64,000 nucleotides of DNA, from assembly GCA_013138735.1 (NCBI GenBank), contig WTCE01000026.1, positions 1 to 64,000 on the forward strand, written 5' to 3'. The notes beneath the pieces were generated by a model, which saw nothing but the letters and a program-made list of their open reading frames with translations, searched no databases and had not been told where the DNA came from. The translations under genes and the position numbers were made by a program. The stretch is from Crocinitomix sp. GTDB taxonomy: Bacteria > Bacteroidota > Bacteroidia > Flavobacteriales_D > Crocinitomicaceae. Position 1 is the first letter of the stretch. Each line of letters opens with the position of its first letter. Shown here piece by piece: positions 37,997-46,969 of the stretch.

Positions 37997-39349
37997 TTAA
38001 TCCAATTTCACTAATTCGTTTTTTAATTCTTCCATAGTATAATCCTTGAAAGAAACTCCTTTCAATTCTCCTTGTGAAGTGATATGTTCAGTTATGGACA
38101 TTTGGATCTTTTTCTTCATTGTTTTAATAATGATGAGCGTGATGTCTTTCCCTTCCGGAACCCCTCTGAAATGACTTATTCCATCTGCGTATGAAGGTGT
38201 TATAATTGATTTTAAATCCTTATAAACAAATTTGATCATTAAATTTTCTGGCTCTTCCAAAATCAAACTCATGTCCACTTTAGGCGAAGGATCATCAACG
38301 AAATGGTCGCAATTTAACCAACCTAATTTTGCCGTATTAAAAATATAATAATTGAGTTCCACTTGGTCAATGTCATTAATTGAATTATTTCCGAAATCTG
38401 GATATTTGCCTTCTATTTCTTTCAAATAAGCGGCATTCGATAAATGTTTGGCGGGGATATACTTCACAGCAAAATTTACCCAACTTTCCATATCAATTAA
38501 TGCACCATTTCTTCTATAAGGCCTAACGTTAGGCATGTTTTTAATTAGATTCAAGAGTCTTTTGCAACGTCTCTCGTCATATCCTTTTTCTAATTCAACA
38601 TTTGTGATTTCACCGTTTTTGGTAACTATAAACTTGATATTAAAATCTCTTAACCTCACATAGTCCCTTTCTTTTTCTGTTAAAATGATTTCATCCTCCA
38701 GCCAATCCCAAATATTCTTCCCATCAATCGTCTCCATTGTATCATTATCCAAGTCCTCGTATTTGATAATAAATGGCGTTAATGTATCAACTTCATGCCC
38801 CACAGAAGGTTTCTCTTTTTTCCATTTAACCGTATTTGTTGGAGAATCTGTAAATGACTGCGAGAATAATTGCATCTCTGCCGTATTTCCATTCTTTGGG
38901 AAGTGAATAATTAGATCTTTGCCTGCTTTCAAATAGACTTTTTTCCCATTTGATGTCGCTTCAACATGAATCATCCCTCCAGTTTCCAAAACCCCATTTT
39001 CGGTTTGAGTGGACAAATCTTGAATTAACATATCAGACATGTCATAATATTCTTTCAAAGAAAAATCGACTTGCACAAGCTCTTTACCATCAAATGACTC
39101 AAATGAATTCGCTTCAATAAAAATTGCGGTCCCAGCTTCACCAAACAAAATGGTGTCCGAGTTCTGCGCAATATTAAATTGGTTTACCTCAACGTCAAGC
39201 TCCTTTTGCAAGTCAATTGCCCCTGAATTAGTGTCACTTTCTGCAGACATTTCTCCCGCGCAAGAGTTTAAAAGAATTGCAATGAATAAATATGGGACTA
39301 ATTCCAATTTAAGTACTGCTTTCAGATGTTTTGAAATGTTTGATGTCAT
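37997..39349 (-). CDS. Lipoprotein with TonB-C-like segment, function unknown
   Basis: The 450-residue product has a lipoprotein signal with lipobox LLNSC (Cys at about 30). Most of the mature part is unassigned, including DSDTILFGEAGTAIFIEANSF-type strands. A central part reads FNIKFIVTKNGEITNVELEK, then CKRLLNLIKNMPNVRPYRRNG and WVNFAVKYI. This resembles the C-terminal domain of TonB-type proteins, which pattern is known to be reused in Bacteroidota lipoproteins. The last section ends MEELKNELVKLD. The role is unknown; the lipobox places it in a periplasm-facing or surface membrane leaflet. Confidence 0.72.
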   Translation of the reverse strand: MTSNISKHLKAVLKLELVPYLFIAILLNSCAGEMSAESDTNSGAIDLQKELDVEVNQFNIAQNSDTILFGEAGTAIFIEANSFESFDGKELVQVDFSLKEYYDMSDMLIQDLSTQTENGVLETGGMIHVEATSNGKKVYLKAGKDLIIHFPKNGNTAEMQLFSQSFTDSPTNTVKWKKEKPSVGHEVDTLTPFIIKYEDLDNDTMETIDGKNIWDWLEDEIILTEKERDYVRLRDFNIKFIVTKNGEITNVELEKGYDERRCKRLLNLIKNMPNVRPYRRNGALIDMESWVNFAVKYIPAKHLSNAAYLKEIEGKYPDFGNNSINDIDQVELNYYIFNTAKLGWLNCDHFVDDPSPKVDMSLILEEPENLMIKFVYKDLKSIITPSYADGISHFRGVPEGKDITLIIIKTMKKKIQMSITEHITSQGELKGVSFKDYTMEELKNELVKLD

Positions 39350-39413
39350 AAATTCTATTCTTTAAACAAACAACTATTGTCTCCTGCCTAACTGCCTCTT
39401 GCCTAAAAAAAAT

Positions 39414-40190
39414 CTAATACAATTCTTCAACAGGTTTCTCCTTCGGCTTTTTAGGGTCTGGCACAAAACGAATACCGATTGTATTGAAGCGTAACTTTGG
39501 CAGCGGAATGCGATAATCGGGTGTTTCGTACTGCGTTTGTTTGGTAAATAATTCAAAGGCAAAAAGATCAACTGAAGCAAAAAAGGTCAATGAGAATCCT
39601 TTATATTGTTCGGTGATTTGAGGTTGATATTTGAACTTAATAATTGGGTGATTGGTATTAACCATAGTTCCGTCAAAATCTAATGCGGGGCTTGCGCCTC
39701 GCACCAATGCGGTTAAGCCAACGCCAAGTGAATTAGTAATTTTAATAGTGGACGAAGGATTCCAATGCACATCTAAATAATGATCAAACCGCACCATGTG
39801 ATAATTTGATTTGTAGGTAAATCCATCAAAAAAATTGACAATTGAATCGGCATAGGAAGTAGAACTTTCGCGATAGAGAAATTTGCTATTACTAGTGAAA
39901 TACTGATACCCCAATTCCAATGAATAGCCAAAAGTCACTTTTTTAGGATTTAAAAATTGCCCTCCAAAACTACGCCCCATAACGCCATGCGAAACTGCGC
40001 CCAATTCACTTTGAACGGAATAAAAATCAAACGTCTCGTTATCGTTATAAACTAAAACATTGAAATTATACTCATTTTCCGTTTGAATGAAACCCAATTC
40101 ATATCCTGCGCCTACTACAAATTGACCGTAAGAAAATGATCCCATTTGAAGTAGTAAAATAAAAAAAACAAACCTAATTTTTAATGTCAT
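39414..40190 (-). CDS. Outer-membrane protein of unknown function
   Basis: The 258-residue product has a signal peptide (MTLKIRFVFFILLLQMGSFSYGQ) and then a pattern of alternating strands with aromatic ends (VVGAGYELGFIQTENEYNFNV, KVTFGYSLELGYQYFT, GFSLTFFASVDLFAFELF, FNTIGIRFVPD), suggesting a beta-barrel. The tail (PKKPKEKPVEELY) is Lys/Pro-rich. No family was recognised. It is followed, about 40 bases upstream on the same strand, by the thioredoxin-like and ispD genes. Confidence 0.65.
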   Translation of the reverse strand: MTLKIRFVFFILLLQMGSFSYGQFVVGAGYELGFIQTENEYNFNVLVYNDNETFDFYSVQSELGAVSHGVMGRSFGGQFLNPKKVTFGYSLELGYQYFTSNSKFLYRESSTSYADSIVNFFDGFTYKSNYHMVRFDHYLDVHWNPSSTIKITNSLGVGLTALVRGASPALDFDGTMVNTNHPIIKFKYQPQITEQYKGFSLTFFASVDLFAFELFTKQTQYETPDYRIPLPKLRFNTIGIRFVPDPKKPKEKPVEELY

Positions 40191-40230
40191 CTTGTTAATA
40201 ATACAAAAATGAGTAGTTGAATGTTACAAT

Positions 40231-40509
40231 CTAATGAAATCTAAGTTCATATGTACGTTTCAATTTTTGATCAATTTCAAATCCAGAAAAATTTCGAGCA
40301 AAGCGATAATGCTCTTTATTATCGAATAAGATAATCAAAACTGGAATGGTAAACACATTAAATTGAGCGGCAATTTCTGGAAATTCTTGAACGGGGACAA
40401 TTTCAAATTCTAAAAGCGGATAATTTTCTGAAAAATGCTTTTCCATTTTAGGCAATAGCGCTGCGCATACGCCACAGTTCTCACCTTTAAAGTACAATGC
40501 CTTATTCAT
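40231..40509 (-). CDS. Thioredoxin-like protein
   Basis: The 92-residue product (MNKALYFKGENCGVCAALLP) has the redox motif CGVC at residues 12-15, a cis-proline segment (VFTIPVLIILFD) and a C-terminal strand and helix, the core of a thioredoxin fold. No signal peptide is present, so it should act in the cytoplasm. Its start overlaps the 3' end of ispD by eight bases, so it is co-transcribed with that gene. The substrate is not known. Confidence 0.85.
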   Translation of the reverse strand: MNKALYFKGENCGVCAALLPKMEKHFSENYPLLEFEIVPVQEFPEIAAQFNVFTIPVLIILFDNKEHYRFARNFSGFEIDQKLKRTYELRFH

Positions 40510-41170
40510 CAGAAATTAGCGTTTCAGCCATGCGCAAATCAATTGGCCGTGTGATTTTAATATTGGCTTCATTTCCCTCAATTAAATGAATTGTTGTTCC
40601 ATTCTTTTCAACCACACTGGCATCATCTGTGAACTGCTCAGAAAATTCTAGCGCATAAGCAGATTTTAAAATTTCATTCTGAAAACACTGCGGTGTTTGA
40701 ACTAACTTATAGTTATTTCGGTTAACGGCGATAGATCCATTCGAATTTATTTCACGAATTGATTCATTAATGTCGAACACAGGAATGGCTGCTCCTTTTT
40801 CTAATGCTGTTGCAAAACAATTGGCAATTACAGCCTCTGAAACTAATGGCCGCACAGCATCATGGACGCCAATAACTTTACCTTTTGCCAAGGCTAAACC
40901 ATTTTTAACAGAGAAAAAACGTTCTTTCCCTCCTTTTACAATCGCATGTTCAATCAAAAAATTATTCTTACTACATAATGCTTTCCAATAATCAATTTGA
41001 TTGGCAGGCAACACTACTATAATTTGTATTTCAGGATCGAATTGCGCAAATTTTTCAATGGTATGAAATAAAACCGGACGGTTATTTAGATTTAAAAATT
41101 GCTTTGGTATCCGAGCTCCCATTCGTTTGCCGATACCGCCTGCACTAATTATTACCGTCCTTGCTACCAT
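40502..41170 (-). CDS. ispD: 2-C-methyl-D-erythritol 4-phosphate cytidylyltransferase
   Basis: The 222-residue product begins MVARTVIISAGGIGKRMGARIPKQFL, with the nucleotide-binding G-G-x-G-x-R-M pattern. It continues VVLPANQIDYWKALC, GKVIGVHDAVRPLVS, QTPQCFQ and TDDASVVEKNGTTIHLIEGN, all IspD signatures. It forms CDP-methylerythritol in the non-mevalonate isoprenoid pathway. The length is normal. It follows a hairpin terminator that ends the queA transcript and precedes the thioredoxin-like gene with an eight-base overlap. Confidence 0.95.
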   Translation of the reverse strand: MVARTVIISAGGIGKRMGARIPKQFLNLNNRPVLFHTIEKFAQFDPEIQIIVVLPANQIDYWKALCSKNNFLIEHAIVKGGKERFFSVKNGLALAKGKVIGVHDAVRPLVSEAVIANCFATALEKGAAIPVFDINESIREINSNGSIAVNRNNYKLVQTPQCFQNEILKSAYALEFSEQFTDDASVVEKNGTTIHLIEGNEANIKITRPIDLRMAETLISDE

Positions 41171-41184
41171 TTGGGATTTTGTAT

Positions 41185-41239
41185 AAAAAAAACCGCCGAG
41201 TTAGATTTTCAAATGAATGATCTTAAACGGCGGTTTAAA
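41185..41239 (-). terminator. Intrinsic terminator downstream of queA
   Basis: AAACCGCCG (41190-41198) and CGGCGGTTT (41228-41236) form a perfect 9-bp GC-rich stem. On the minus strand the second arm runs straight into eight T residues, as in a classical terminator. It lies between the queA stop at 41261 and the ispD start at 41170. The 29-base loop is long. Confidence 0.75.
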
Positions 41240-41260
41240 TTTAGCTATAATTCTTGAGTC

Positions 41261-42316
41261 TTAGATGATTAGCATTGCGTCACCGTAAGAATAGAATTGA
41301 TATTTTTCTTTTATTGCTTCTTCGTATGCTCTTTTTACAAAATCTAAATCAGAAAACGCAGCCACCATCATCATTAAAGTAGATTGTGGTGTATGGAAAT
41401 TCGTGATCATACAATTTGCAATTGAAAATTCGAATGGAGGGAAGATGAATTTATTCGTCCAACCACCGAATGGTTTCAAATAACCATCAGTAGAAACACT
41501 TGATTCAATTGCGCGCATACTAGTTGTACCTACTGCACAAATTCGTTTCTTATTCCTTTTTCCTTCGTTCACCATATCCGCAACTTCTTGCGTGATCTCA
41601 GCTTGCTCAGAATCCATTTTATGTTTTGTCAAATCTTCTACGTCTACCGTACGGAAAGTACCTAAACCAACGTGCAACGTAAGCTCTGCAAATTTAACAC
41701 CTTTGATTTCAAGGCGTTTTAATAATGCACGGCTAAAATGCAATCCTGCTGTTGGTGCAGCAACTGCTCCTTCATTCTTAGCGTAAATTGTTTGATATCT
41801 TGCTTCATCTTCAGGAACAACATCACGCATTCCTTTAATGTATGGTGGAATTGGAGTTTCGCCCAATTCTGTAATTTTTTCTTTGAATTCTTCATAAGAA
41901 CCATCAAACAAAAAACGAATCGTACGTCCTCTTGAAGTTGTATTATCAATTACCTCAGCAACTAATGAATCGTCATCCGTAAAATAAAGTTTGTTTCCAA
42001 TACGGATTTTTCTTGCTGGATCAACCAACACATCCCATAAAAGACTTTCACGGTTTAATTCTCTCAATAAGAAAACTTCAATTCTTGCACCTGTTTTTTC
42101 TTTATTTCCATATAAACGTGCTGGAAAAACTTTGGTGTTGTTCATTATCAAAACATCATCCTCGTCAAAATAATCCAACACATCTTTAAATTGCTTGTGT
42201 TCGATTGTTTGCTTTTCACGATTCAAAACCATTAAGCGTGCTTCGTCACGATTTGGATTTGGATGCTGTGCAATTAATTCTTCCGGTAGTTCAAAATTGA
42301 ATGCTGATAACTTCAT
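41261..42316 (-). CDS. queA: S-adenosylmethionine:tRNA ribosyltransferase-isomerase
   Basis: The 351-residue product begins [20 protein letters not shown] and has [106 protein letters not shown] and [15 protein letters not shown], the QueA family motifs. The enzyme uses SAM to convert preQ1 at tRNA position 34 to epoxyqueuosine. The length is normal. It ends at a strong terminator. Confidence 0.97.
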   Translation of the reverse strand: MKLSAFNFELPEELIAQHPNPNRDEARLMVLNREKQTIEHKQFKDVLDYFDEDDVLIMNNTKVFPARLYGNKEKTGARIEVFLLRELNRESLLWDVLVDPARKIRIGNKLYFTDDDSLVAEVIDNTTSRGRTIRFLFDGSYEEFKEKITELGETPIPPYIKGMRDVVPEDEARYQTIYAKNEGAVAAPTAGLHFSRALLKRLEIKGVKFAELTLHVGLGTFRTVDVEDLTKHKMDSEQAEITQEVADMVNEGKRNKKRICAVGTTSMRAIESSVSTDGYLKPFGGWTNKFIFPPFEFSIANCMITNFHTPQSTLMMMVAAFSDLDFVKRAYEEAIKEKYQFYSYGDAMLII

Positions 42317-42437
42317 ACAGTATGTCTAGTTTTTAAGAGGACAAAGTTAACATTTATAAATGTGAAATAAAACTGTTAATGAATCCAAATTACGCAACAA
42401 CAGGAAAGTGTTGCGCAATTTGAACTCTAAAGCTATG

Positions 42438-44039
42438 CTAACTGGCAATTACCATAGCTTTTTCAACCAAATTTAAAAATCCGATTTTACGCGAATCATC
42501 CAAATTTAAGGTCGATTTTGCCAATGCTAAGACCTCTTCGAGGGAATAATCGTTCATATATTGCGATTCGCGCAGGATTAAAGAGAAGGCAGCAACTGCC
42601 GCTGAAAAGCGAAAATCCTTAGAGTTTTCATCCAAATTTTTCGTAGAATTATTAACTGTTAGTTCAATTAATTGGCTTTCATTTTCATCAGGTTTTTTGT
42701 AACGTAATTTAATTGTTGCTAATTCCGCCGAACTATTATTGATTTGCTGCTGATATTTTAAATCGTTCTTTTTAGCAGTTCCTGGAATTATTTCATAAAT
42801 GGCTGTTACTGTATGTCCTGCCCCTAATTCTCCAGCATCTTTTTTGTCATCTGCAAAATCCTCTGCATTCATTAATCGGTTTTCATAACCAATCAATCTA
42901 TATTCTGAAACGAATTTTGGATTAAACTCAACTTGGATCTTCACGTCTTTGGCAATTGTGAATAACGTTCCGGCTAAATTATCGACTAAAACATTGTTGC
43001 TTTCACCTATATCATCAATATAAAAGTAATTGCCATTGCCGTGATCAGCCAAGCTTTCCATTTTAGAATCCTTATAATTCCCCATTCCAAAACCTAAAAT
43101 GGTTAAGTAAACGCCTAAATCTCGTTTCTCCTCAATTAGTCGGGTCAATTCTCCACCAGATGATCTTCCAATATTAAAATCACCATCCGTTGCTAAAATG
43201 ATCCTGTTATTTCCTTCTTTGATGAAGTTCTCCACGGCTTGGTCATAGGCCATTTCAATTCCACCCTCGCCATTGGTTGAACCACCAGATGATAAATTAT
43301 CGATTGCTGCTAATATTTCAGTCTTATTTTCGCAAGAAGTTGATTCAAGCACTAAGCGCTCATCTCCAGCGTAAGTTACTATTGAAACTTTGTCTTTGGT
43401 ATTGAGTCTATTCACCATTAATTTGAAAGACTTTTTTAATAAAGGCAACTTATTTTTATCATCCATTGATCCTGAAACGTCCAATAAAAAAACCAAATTT
43501 GAAGGCGGCAAATCCTCAATTGGAACGGTATAGCCTTTTAGTCCAACATGCATTAATTGATGCGCATCATTCCAAGGACATTCTCCCATTTCGGTATAAA
43601 CAGAAAAAATATCCGATTTAGAAGGGGTTGGATAATCATAATCAAAATAGTTGATGAATTCCTCCGTTCTAACAGCATCTACAGGTGGTTGTTGCCCTTG
43701 ATTTAACATACGTCGAACATTGGTATAACTTGCGTTATCTACGTCAATTGAAAAAGTTGAGAGAGGATTAACGCCTGGCGATAAAAAATCGTTTTCTGCC
43801 AAATAATCATATTCTTCTGTGTTAAAATCTTCAGACACTTGTTCTTCCATTATCATCATGGCGTCTCCAGCTTCATTCATCTCATAGTAACCGTCGTCTA
43901 CTTCTGTGGACATGTCATACATGACGGGTTCTTCATGTGAATATATATTATCTGTCGCTTCATCTCCTCCGCCTCCGCAAGAAGCAAGTATGACTAAACT
44001 TGTAATGTATGCTGCGATTATTCTCTTTTTATTTTTCAT
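42438..44039 (-). CDS. vWA-domain lipoprotein of the YfbK/DUF3520 type
   Basis: The 533-residue product starts with a lipoprotein-like signal (lipobox LASC). An N-terminal von Willebrand-associated region follows (SPGVNPLSTFSIDVDNASYTNVRRML, then AVRTEEFINYFDYDYP). The vWA domain carries its MIDAS motif DVSGSMDD (about residue 187) and GGSTNGEGGIEMAYD, and the C-terminal DUF3520-like part has IIPGTAKK and IRKIGFLNLVEKAMVIAS-type sequence. YfbK-like proteins are of unknown function. It lies near the DUF4349 lipoprotein and a sigma factor, as in other Bacteroidota. Confidence 0.9.
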   Translation of the reverse strand: MKNKKRIIAAYITSLVILASCGGGGDEATDNIYSHEEPVMYDMSTEVDDGYYEMNEAGDAMMIMEEQVSEDFNTEEYDYLAENDFLSPGVNPLSTFSIDVDNASYTNVRRMLNQGQQPPVDAVRTEEFINYFDYDYPTPSKSDIFSVYTEMGECPWNDAHQLMHVGLKGYTVPIEDLPPSNLVFLLDVSGSMDDKNKLPLLKKSFKLMVNRLNTKDKVSIVTYAGDERLVLESTSCENKTEILAAIDNLSSGGSTNGEGGIEMAYDQAVENFIKEGNNRIILATDGDFNIGRSSGGELTRLIEEKRDLGVYLTILGFGMGNYKDSKMESLADHGNGNYFYIDDIGESNNVLVDNLAGTLFTIAKDVKIQVEFNPKFVSEYRLIGYENRLMNAEDFADDKKDAGELGAGHTVTAIYEIIPGTAKKNDLKYQQQINNSSAELATIKLRYKKPDENESQLIELTVNNSTKNLDENSKDFRFSAAVAAFSLILRESQYMNDYSLEEVLALAKSTLNLDDSRKIGFLNLVEKAMVIAS

Positions 44040-44072
44040 CTTTTTAGATTTTTAGTGTTAAGTTTTATGTCA

Positions 44073-44124
44073 CTTGTTCTCGATACAATCCCCAAGAGAC
44101 TTGGGAATCACTCGAACTGACGTT
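44073..44124. repeat. Constant-flank hairpin element, copy 2
   Basis: Flanks CTTGTTCTCGATACAA and CACTCGAACTGACGTT match copies at 37831 and 60747. The core here is a GC-rich hairpin (TCCCCAAG-aga-CTTGGGAA), quite unlike the AT-rich cores in the other two copies. It sits in the gap between the vWA gene and the DUF4349 gene. Confidence 0.72.
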
Positions 44125-44148
44125 CCTTTTTTTTAGTGATTAATTTAT

Positions 44149-45021
44149 TTACTTTGCTTTCTGTTTGCGTAATTTGAGTCTTATGATTAGCAGGATTATG
44201 GCAATTAGCACTAATACAGGCCAAATGCTTACTAGGCCAACAAAAAACCATACTGTACCTTGCCATCCGTTAGTAAAGGCGTTTTCAAATTTATTATCAA
44301 ATTCTACTGGCACATCAATTGTTCTGTAGTAGGTTAAATTAATTGTGGCATATTTAACGCTGCCTGACAAATACTTAAGCCTACCTTCATACGATTCTAT
44401 TTCAGCTTGCAAGGCTGTAATTTCGCGTTCAATTTCCATTATTTTGGCAATCGTCTCCGCTTTATCTAAAAGGGCAATAAATCTTATTTTTAATTCCTTT
44501 TTAGTGTTGATGCGCGCCTCAACATCAACAAATTCCTCCGTCACATCATCCACCTCAATTGTTTTGGAATCGAAACTGCCAACACCATTTGTAATGGCAT
44601 CCATAAAAGGATCAAAATTAGCCGCCGGAACACGAATAGTAGTCGTGACTGTTTCTTGATAAGGGGAAGCATACTGCTCTTCATGCTCAACATAGGCTTT
44701 AAAATCTTTCACGGCTTTTTTCACAATGCTCTTGCGTGCGCTTAAACTATCCGTTTCAAAACTGAGTGATGCATTCTTAATGAGCTTCCGATCTAAAATC
44801 ATTTGATCGTCTAAATCAATTTGCGCTCCGTCGCCATTTGGAGCCACACTGTTATTATTAGATTCGTAGCCCTTTTCTGTTGCTTGATAGTCATCACTTG
44901 CGCCTACCATAGCTTCGTCATAATAAGCATTCATCTCACTCTCAGTCATTTTTCCGCCGCATGCAGCAAGGAGCAATGTTGTGATCATAAACACGGGTAA
45001 TAGTTTCCTGTTAAATTTCAT
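44149..45021 (-). CDS. DUF4349 domain lipoprotein
   Basis: The 290-residue product has a lipoprotein signal with lipobox LLAAC, then a Ser/Asp-rich linker. The DUF4349 domain (about residues 80-245) shows LIKNASLSFETDSLSARKSIVKKAVKDF, TIRVPAANFDPFMDAITNGV, VDDVTEEFVDVEARINTKKEL and IMEIEREITALQAEIESYEGRLKYL, a coiled-coil portion. A C-terminal transmembrane helix ends the protein (WFFVGLVSIWPVLVLIAIILLI). It should be anchored at both ends. Its start codon directly abuts the sigma-factor region, which runs in the opposite direction. Confidence 0.88.
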   Translation of the reverse strand: MKFNRKLLPVFMITTLLLAACGGKMTESEMNAYYDEAMVGASDDYQATEKGYESNNNSVAPNGDGAQIDLDDQMILDRKLIKNASLSFETDSLSARKSIVKKAVKDFKAYVEHEEQYASPYQETVTTTIRVPAANFDPFMDAITNGVGSFDSKTIEVDDVTEEFVDVEARINTKKELKIRFIALLDKAETIAKIMEIEREITALQAEIESYEGRLKYLSGSVKYATINLTYYRTIDVPVEFDNKFENAFTNGWQGTVWFFVGLVSIWPVLVLIAIILLIIRLKLRKQKAK

Positions 45022-45141
45022 ATGATTGATTTTTATTTATTGATTTATCCTAGAATCTCGCAGAAGGTCACCTGCTTTGAACTTTTTTTTTTTAATTTGG
45101 GTGACCTTTTAGTTTTTAAAGGATATATACTATTAGTGCTT

Positions 45142-45702
45142 GTGACTATAGACCAAGAAATAACAACTAGAATAGTTGATCAAATTCGCGTTAGAGATCG
45201 GAATACACTGACCTCTGTCTATAGAGATGCATATCCAATGGTAGAAAAATATATTCTAAACAATAGTGGTTCAAAAACTGAAGCTCAGGACATTTTTCAA
45301 GATGCACTTTATGTGCTTATAAAAAAAACAGCCGATAAAAACTTTGAATTAACAGCCAAGGTGAGCACTTATTTATTTAGTGTAGGCAAAAACTTGTGGC
45401 TAAAACAATTGGTCGCGCATAAAATAGATGCCTCTGGCCTGGCTACCGAAAATGAATACGAAGAACAGCTAGATGAAGTTGATATAACGAAACTTAAAAA
45501 AGTAAAACACATGCAAGCTTGCATTACAAAGCTTGGAGAACCATGTTGTACAATTATTACGCAATTCTATTTTTTGAAAACACCAATGAAGCGCATTGCT
45601 GAAATGTTGCATTACACAAATGCCAACAACGCAAAAAATCAAAAATATAAATGCTTTATGCGTTTAAAGAAAATGGTTTTGGGGGTGAATAAAGGGGAAT
45701 AA
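45142..45702 (+). CDS. ECF-type RNA polymerase sigma factor
   Basis: A GTG start at 45142 is chosen because the upstream in-frame ATG at 45022 would add 40 hydrophobic residues foreign to the family. From GTG the product has 186 residues. It has region 2 (DAYPMVEKYILNNSGSKTEAQDIFQDALYVL) and a region 4 helix-turn-helix (ITKLGEPCCTIITQFYFLKTPMKRIAEML). Its stop codon overlaps the next gene's start (TAATG), so it is coupled to the anti-sigma/protease fusion. It opposes the DUF4349 gene. Its targets are unknown, but the neighbours suggest an envelope-stress theme. Confidence 0.85.
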   Translation: MTIDQEITTRIVDQIRVRDRNTLTSVYRDAYPMVEKYILNNSGSKTEAQDIFQDALYVLIKKTADKNFELTAKVSTYLFSVGKNLWLKQLVAHKIDASGLATENEYEEQLDEVDITKLKKVKHMQACITKLGEPCCTIITQFYFLKTPMKRIAEMLHYTNANNAKNQKYKCFMRLKKMVLGVNKGE

Positions 45703-46814
45703 TGGAAGAACGGGAACATATCGCATTATTTGATCGCTACATTTCTGGAGAGATGGATGCCGCAGAGAAATCGGCATTCGAGGAGAGATTAACGCATTCA
45801 GAATCCTTAAAAAAGACCTTTGAGGAATATACAACGTTTTCAGCTGAAATAGCTGCAGGAGGAGAATATGGCGCAATAAAAAAAGAATTGGGCACCATCC
45901 ATCAAGATTTACATGGAAGAAAACGTTCTAAACTTTTCAGTCCGAAATTTTTGATACCCGTTGGCGTTGCGGCAACAATTACATTGGTATTTATGATTAG
46001 CCCGTGGAACAGGATGAACGACAGCACTATGGCTGAGAATAACATTTACGAACCACTCGCAAATCATTCTAATGATGGCTATGGAGAATCAGATGATGCC
46101 CTGATTATGTATGAAGAAATGGTGACAGAGGCGGCAGGTGATGCGAATCCAGACTCGGCACAAGCTGACGTAGAAGATCTTCTCTTAAGGGATTCATTGG
46201 CGCAGATTAATCTATCACCCCACGGAACTGCCTTTCTAATATCAGAGGATGGGTTCTTTTTAACCTCCAAACATTTAATTGAAGGTCAAAAAATTGTTGA
46301 CTTGCAACAAAAGGGATTAGGCTTAACGTTTGAGGCAGAGGTTATTTACAGCGATTCGATTCTAGACTTTTCTATTTTGAAAAGCTCCATTAAAACGGCT
46401 ATAAATTTTGACGCAGTCCCTTATGAAATAGTGGAAGAAACTCCGGAACTAGGTGATGCTGTTTTCACATTGGGCTATACAAAGAAAGACATTGTTTACA
46501 CCGAAGGAGTGGTGAGTTCGGAGACGGGATTTGAATCAGATTCTATTTATTTTGAGGTGTCATTACCTTCAAATGCGGGACATAGTGGCGCCCCGCTTTT
46601 TAACGAAAAAGGGAATTTAATTGGTATTATTACTGCGCATCTTTCAGACAAGCAAGCCGTCACATATATACTGAGACCCGATTATATTCAAAACAGATTG
46701 GATGCTTTATCTGACTCCCTTTCTATCGATTTATCGACCAATTACTCGAAAAAAAATGCGTCAACCAAGCGCTTAATCAAGCTTTATCGCCCGTTTATCT
46801 TTGAGGTTCATTAA
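45702..46814 (+). CDS. Anti-sigma-factor/trypsin-like serine protease fusion
   Basis: The 370-residue product has a cytoplasmic N-terminal anti-sigma-like part (EHIALFDRYISGEMDAAEKSAFEERL, about 1-80), one transmembrane helix (IPVGVAATITLVFMISPW, about 87-105) and an acidic linker. A periplasmic S1C trypsin-like domain follows, with an apparent catalytic triad: His in FLTSKHLIEG (about 190), Asp in DSILDFSILK (about 221) and Ser in GHSGAPLFNEKG (about 296). The N-terminal part lacks a clear zinc-finger Cys/His set. Start overlaps the sigma stop in TAATG. The fusion implies that a periplasmic event controls sigma release in one protein. Confidence 0.78.
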   Translation: MEEREHIALFDRYISGEMDAAEKSAFEERLTHSESLKKTFEEYTTFSAEIAAGGEYGAIKKELGTIHQDLHGRKRSKLFSPKFLIPVGVAATITLVFMISPWNRMNDSTMAENNIYEPLANHSNDGYGESDDALIMYEEMVTEAAGDANPDSAQADVEDLLLRDSLAQINLSPHGTAFLISEDGFFLTSKHLIEGQKIVDLQQKGLGLTFEAEVIYSDSILDFSILKSSIKTAINFDAVPYEIVEETPELGDAVFTLGYTKKDIVYTEGVVSSETGFESDSIYFEVSLPSNAGHSGAPLFNEKGNLIGIITAHLSDKQAVTYILRPDYIQNRLDALSDSLSIDLSTNYSKKNASTKRLIKLYRPFIFEVH

Positions 46815-46896
46815 TTCTCAACAACCGATAAACAACTAACCATCAAGCTCTTTAACGCGTACCCTTTTCTTTATTTTTAAAATAATTGCAGCAGCA

Positions 46897-46929
46897 TTTG
46901 CATTTCCGAATAAAATTAGCATACATTTG
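46897..46929 (+). promoter_or_regulatory. Promoter for the ABC transporter operon
   Basis: TTTG at 46897-46900 and TACATTTG at 46922-46929 are separated by 21 bases, a full match to the Bacteroidota TTTG/TAnnTTTG consensus. The start codon follows 40 bases later. Confidence 0.7.
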
Positions 46930-46953
46930 TAGTGTACTATTTCACTAATACAC
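46930..46953. promoter_or_regulatory. Probable operator for the operon's GntR regulator
   Basis: Directly after the -7 box, nested inverted repeats occur: GTGTA-(12)-TACAC and TAGTG-(8)-CACTA. This is where a repressor would cover the transcription start. The operon's own GntR/YtrA-like gene is the natural candidate to bind here. Binding is inferred only from position and symmetry. Confidence 0.5.
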
Positions 46954-46969
46954 CTAAACAAATAAAATA

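Noticed and set aside
46930-46953. Terminator between the protease fusion and ABC operon
   Set aside because: The inverted repeats there follow a consensus promoter and have no T-run, so an operator fits better.
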